Source: Deferribacter abyssi (lineage in GTDB: Bacteria > Chrysiogenota > Deferribacteres > Deferribacterales > Deferribacteraceae). Taken from it: a stretch of DNA of 64,000 nt. Below the pieces are notes generated by a model. The model was not told the origin of the DNA. It saw nothing but the letters and a program-made list of their open reading frames with translations, and ran no database searches. Of the stretch, positions 62,466 to 64,000 are shown in pieces. The stretch spans positions 15,762 to 79,761 of the forward strand of contig NZ_JAQNCS010000011.1 in NCBI RefSeq assembly GCF_049472655.1, read 5' to 3'. Both the position numbers and the translations under genes were made by a program. The stretch's first letter is position 1. Each line of letters begins with the position of its first letter.

Positions 62466-63983
62466 ATGAAGGTATTGTTAGTATATCCAGAATATCCAAA
62501 CACGTTTTGGAGTTTTAAATACGCTTTAGATTTTATTAACAAGAAAGCAAGTCTTCCTCCCCTTGGTTTGCTGACAATTGCTTCAATGTTACCTGAAGAC
62601 TGGTCTCTTAAACTGGTCGATTTAAATGTAAGTAAATTAACCGATGAACATATATTATGGGCTGACCTTGTAATAATCAGCGCAATGTCTATTCAGAAAG
62701 ATTCAGCCTTAGAAATCATTGATAGGTGTCATAAATATAATGTTAAAGTGGCAGGTGGTGGCCCCCTGTTTACAGTAGAATCTGATAAATTTGATAATGT
62801 TGATTACTTGATTTTGGGAGAAGGTGAAATAACTGTTCCTAAGTTTTTGAATGACTTAAAAAATGGTGACCCTAAAAAGGTGTATATGCCAGATGATTAT
62901 GCTAATATGGTTGACTCACCTGCACCAAAATGGGAAGCACTTGATGATATAAACGCATATGCATCTTTGAGCATTCAGTATTCCAGAGGCTGCCCTTTTA
63001 ACTGTGATTTCTGCAATGTTACTTCAATGTTGGGAAACCGAGTAAGAACCAAAACAGTAAAACAGGTAATAACCGAGCTTGACAATATGTACAATCTCGG
63101 TTGGCGAGGTGGAGTGTTTTTTGTGGATGATAATTTTATTGCCCATAAAAAAAGAGTAAAAAACGACCTTTTACCAGCATTAATTAATTGGATGAAAAAA
63201 AGAAAATATCCTTTTGAGTTTTTCACACAGGTATCAATAAATTTGGCAGACGATGATGAAATGATTGATTTGATGGTACAAGCTGGTTTTGACACTGTGT
63301 TTATTGGTATAGAAACACCAAATGAAGCGAGTCTAAATGAAAGTAAGAAATATCAAAATATTAACAGGAATTTAATGGATTCAGTTAGAAAATTGCATAG
63401 AAAAGGGCTTCAGGTTCAGGGTGGATTTATAGTTGGATTTGACACTGATCCTTTAGATATTTTTGACCGTCAAATTGATTTCATTCAGAAAAGTGGTATT
63501 ATTACAGCAATGGTTGGAATTTTGAATGCACCACCTGGGACAAAGCTCTATGAAAGACTAAAATCTGAAAACAGACTTCTAGATGTATTTGGAGGCAATA
63601 ATACTGACGTTTTTATTAACTTTATACCAAAAATTGATAAGGAAAAACTGGTTGAAGGTTATCTTAAAATTGTGAACACTATTTATTCTCCTAAGAAATT
63701 TTATGAACGTTTAATAACTTTTCTAAATGATTATAATCCCCCAGATTACAGCAATACAAAATTTTCAATTAAAAGAATACAAGCTTTTTTTAAATCATTA
63801 TACAAATTAGGAATTTTAGAAAAAGAAAGATACTATTATTATAAACTGCTATTTTGGGTAACTATAAGAAAATTTAAATGTATTCCAATAGCTGTATATT
63901 TATCAATTTGTGGATATCATTTTAGAAAAGTTTTCGAAGAAATAACAATAAATTATCTATCTGTCTCTGAAAATGGTAACTAA
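62466..63983 (+). CDS. B12-binding radical SAM protein (DUF4070 type)
   Basis: A 505-residue protein. The N-terminal ~160 residues form a cobalamin-binding Rossmann-like domain (VLLVYPEYPNTFWSF, SLPPLGLLTIASML, GGGPLFTVES). The radical SAM core follows with RGCPFNCDFCNVTSM, cluster cysteines C176, C180 and C183. GGVFFVDDNFIAHKKR, TVFIGIETPNEASLNESKKY and GFIVGFDTDPLDIF are hallmarks of the DUF4070 group. A helical C-terminal domain (about 390-505) closes it. Members include lipid- and hopanoid-modifying enzymes, but the substrate here is not readable. It has a promoter directly in front of the ATG. The stop is close to the window end, and a new ATG lies three bases later. Confidence 0.9.
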   Translation: MKVLLVYPEYPNTFWSFKYALDFINKKASLPPLGLLTIASMLPEDWSLKLVDLNVSKLTDEHILWADLVIISAMSIQKDSALEIIDRCHKYNVKVAGGGPLFTVESDKFDNVDYLILGEGEITVPKFLNDLKNGDPKKVYMPDDYANMVDSPAPKWEALDDINAYASLSIQYSRGCPFNCDFCNVTSMLGNRVRTKTVKQVITELDNMYNLGWRGGVFFVDDNFIAHKKRVKNDLLPALINWMKKRKYPFEFFTQVSINLADDDEMIDLMVQAGFDTVFIGIETPNEASLNESKKYQNINRNLMDSVRKLHRKGLQVQGGFIVGFDTDPLDIFDRQIDFIQKSGIITAMVGILNAPPGTKLYERLKSENRLLDVFGGNNTDVFINFIPKIDKEKLVEGYLKIVNTIYSPKKFYERLITFLNDYNPPDYSNTKFSIKRIQAFFKSLYKLGILEKERYYYYKLLFWVTIRKFKCIPIAVYLSICGYHFRKVFEEITINYLSVSENGN

Positions 63984-64000
63984 TTTATGATAAATGATTT

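Noticed and set aside
63987..64000. An ATG three bases after the radical SAM stop could begin a new gene.
   Set aside because: Only four codons are visible, too little to call.

Overview
The window is strongly A+T rich. Its gene content suggests a Gram-negative, flagellar/pilus-bearing anaerobe or microaerophile of the Deferribacteres type (Deferribacter, Flexistipes, Calditerrivibrio), although no single marker proves this. The pointers are ferredoxin-dependent indolepyruvate oxidoreductase, phenylacetate-CoA ligase, an [4Fe-4S]-type old yellow enzyme, the carboxy(nor)spermidine polyamine route, and a complete Gram-negative type VI secretion system (T6SS). Most of the first 58 kb is transcribed on the minus strand.

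Region 1 (1-8.8 kb, minus) is a long, tightly packed housekeeping operon read hfq - DUF4416 - diguanylate cyclase - unknown repeat protein - FtsB/DivIC-like - xseA - greA - NtrC-type regulator - pgsA - DUF362 ferredoxin protein - plsY (cut by the window edge). Many junctions overlap or are separated by 0-8 bases. A well-formed promoter lies upstream of hfq. Region 2 (9-14.2 kb, minus) is a polyamine operon (speA, carboxynorspermidine dehydrogenase-like, nspC) preceded by a two-gene LysO exporter. Region 3 (14.2-17.8 kb, minus) is iorA-iorB-paaK for aryl-pyruvate/aryl-acetate metabolism. Region 4 (17.9-21.4 kb, plus) is a periplasmic binding protein with an overlapping membrane histidine kinase. 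Region 5 (21.5-30.4 kb, minus) runs from an OmpR-type two-component system through a small secreted protein, PilY1, four minor pilins and galE.

Region 6 (30.5-58.3 kb) starts with tRNA-Arg and a dead IS256-type transposase. It then contains a 24-kb minus-strand T6SS operon with all thirteen core components: tssJ-K-L-M-A-B-C-hcp-E-F-G-H followed by DUF3540, a giant DUF2169/pentapeptide-repeat protein, vgrG, a pentapeptide-repeat protein and a DUF4150 PAAR-like tip. The operon is bracketed by inverted copies of a ~37-bp repeat, and the right copy abuts a truncated IS4-like transposase. The VgrG carries an unbroken run of about 20 heptads ending in a hydrophobic tip. No recognisable enzymatic toxin is encoded, so the pentapeptide-repeat/DUF2169/VgrG-tail module is the best candidate for an undescribed cargo or delivery system. 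A TetR - glycosyltransferase - LysE operon with a clear TetR operator follows.

Region 7 (58.6-64 kb, plus) has glpK, a haloacid dehalogenase, an old yellow enzyme, tRNA-Ala and a B12-binding radical SAM protein. Several genes (lysO N-terminal part, the OmpR regulator, the radical SAM gene) have a -10 element so close to the start codon that leaderless transcripts are likely. Functions are inferred by reading motifs; no database search was possible.
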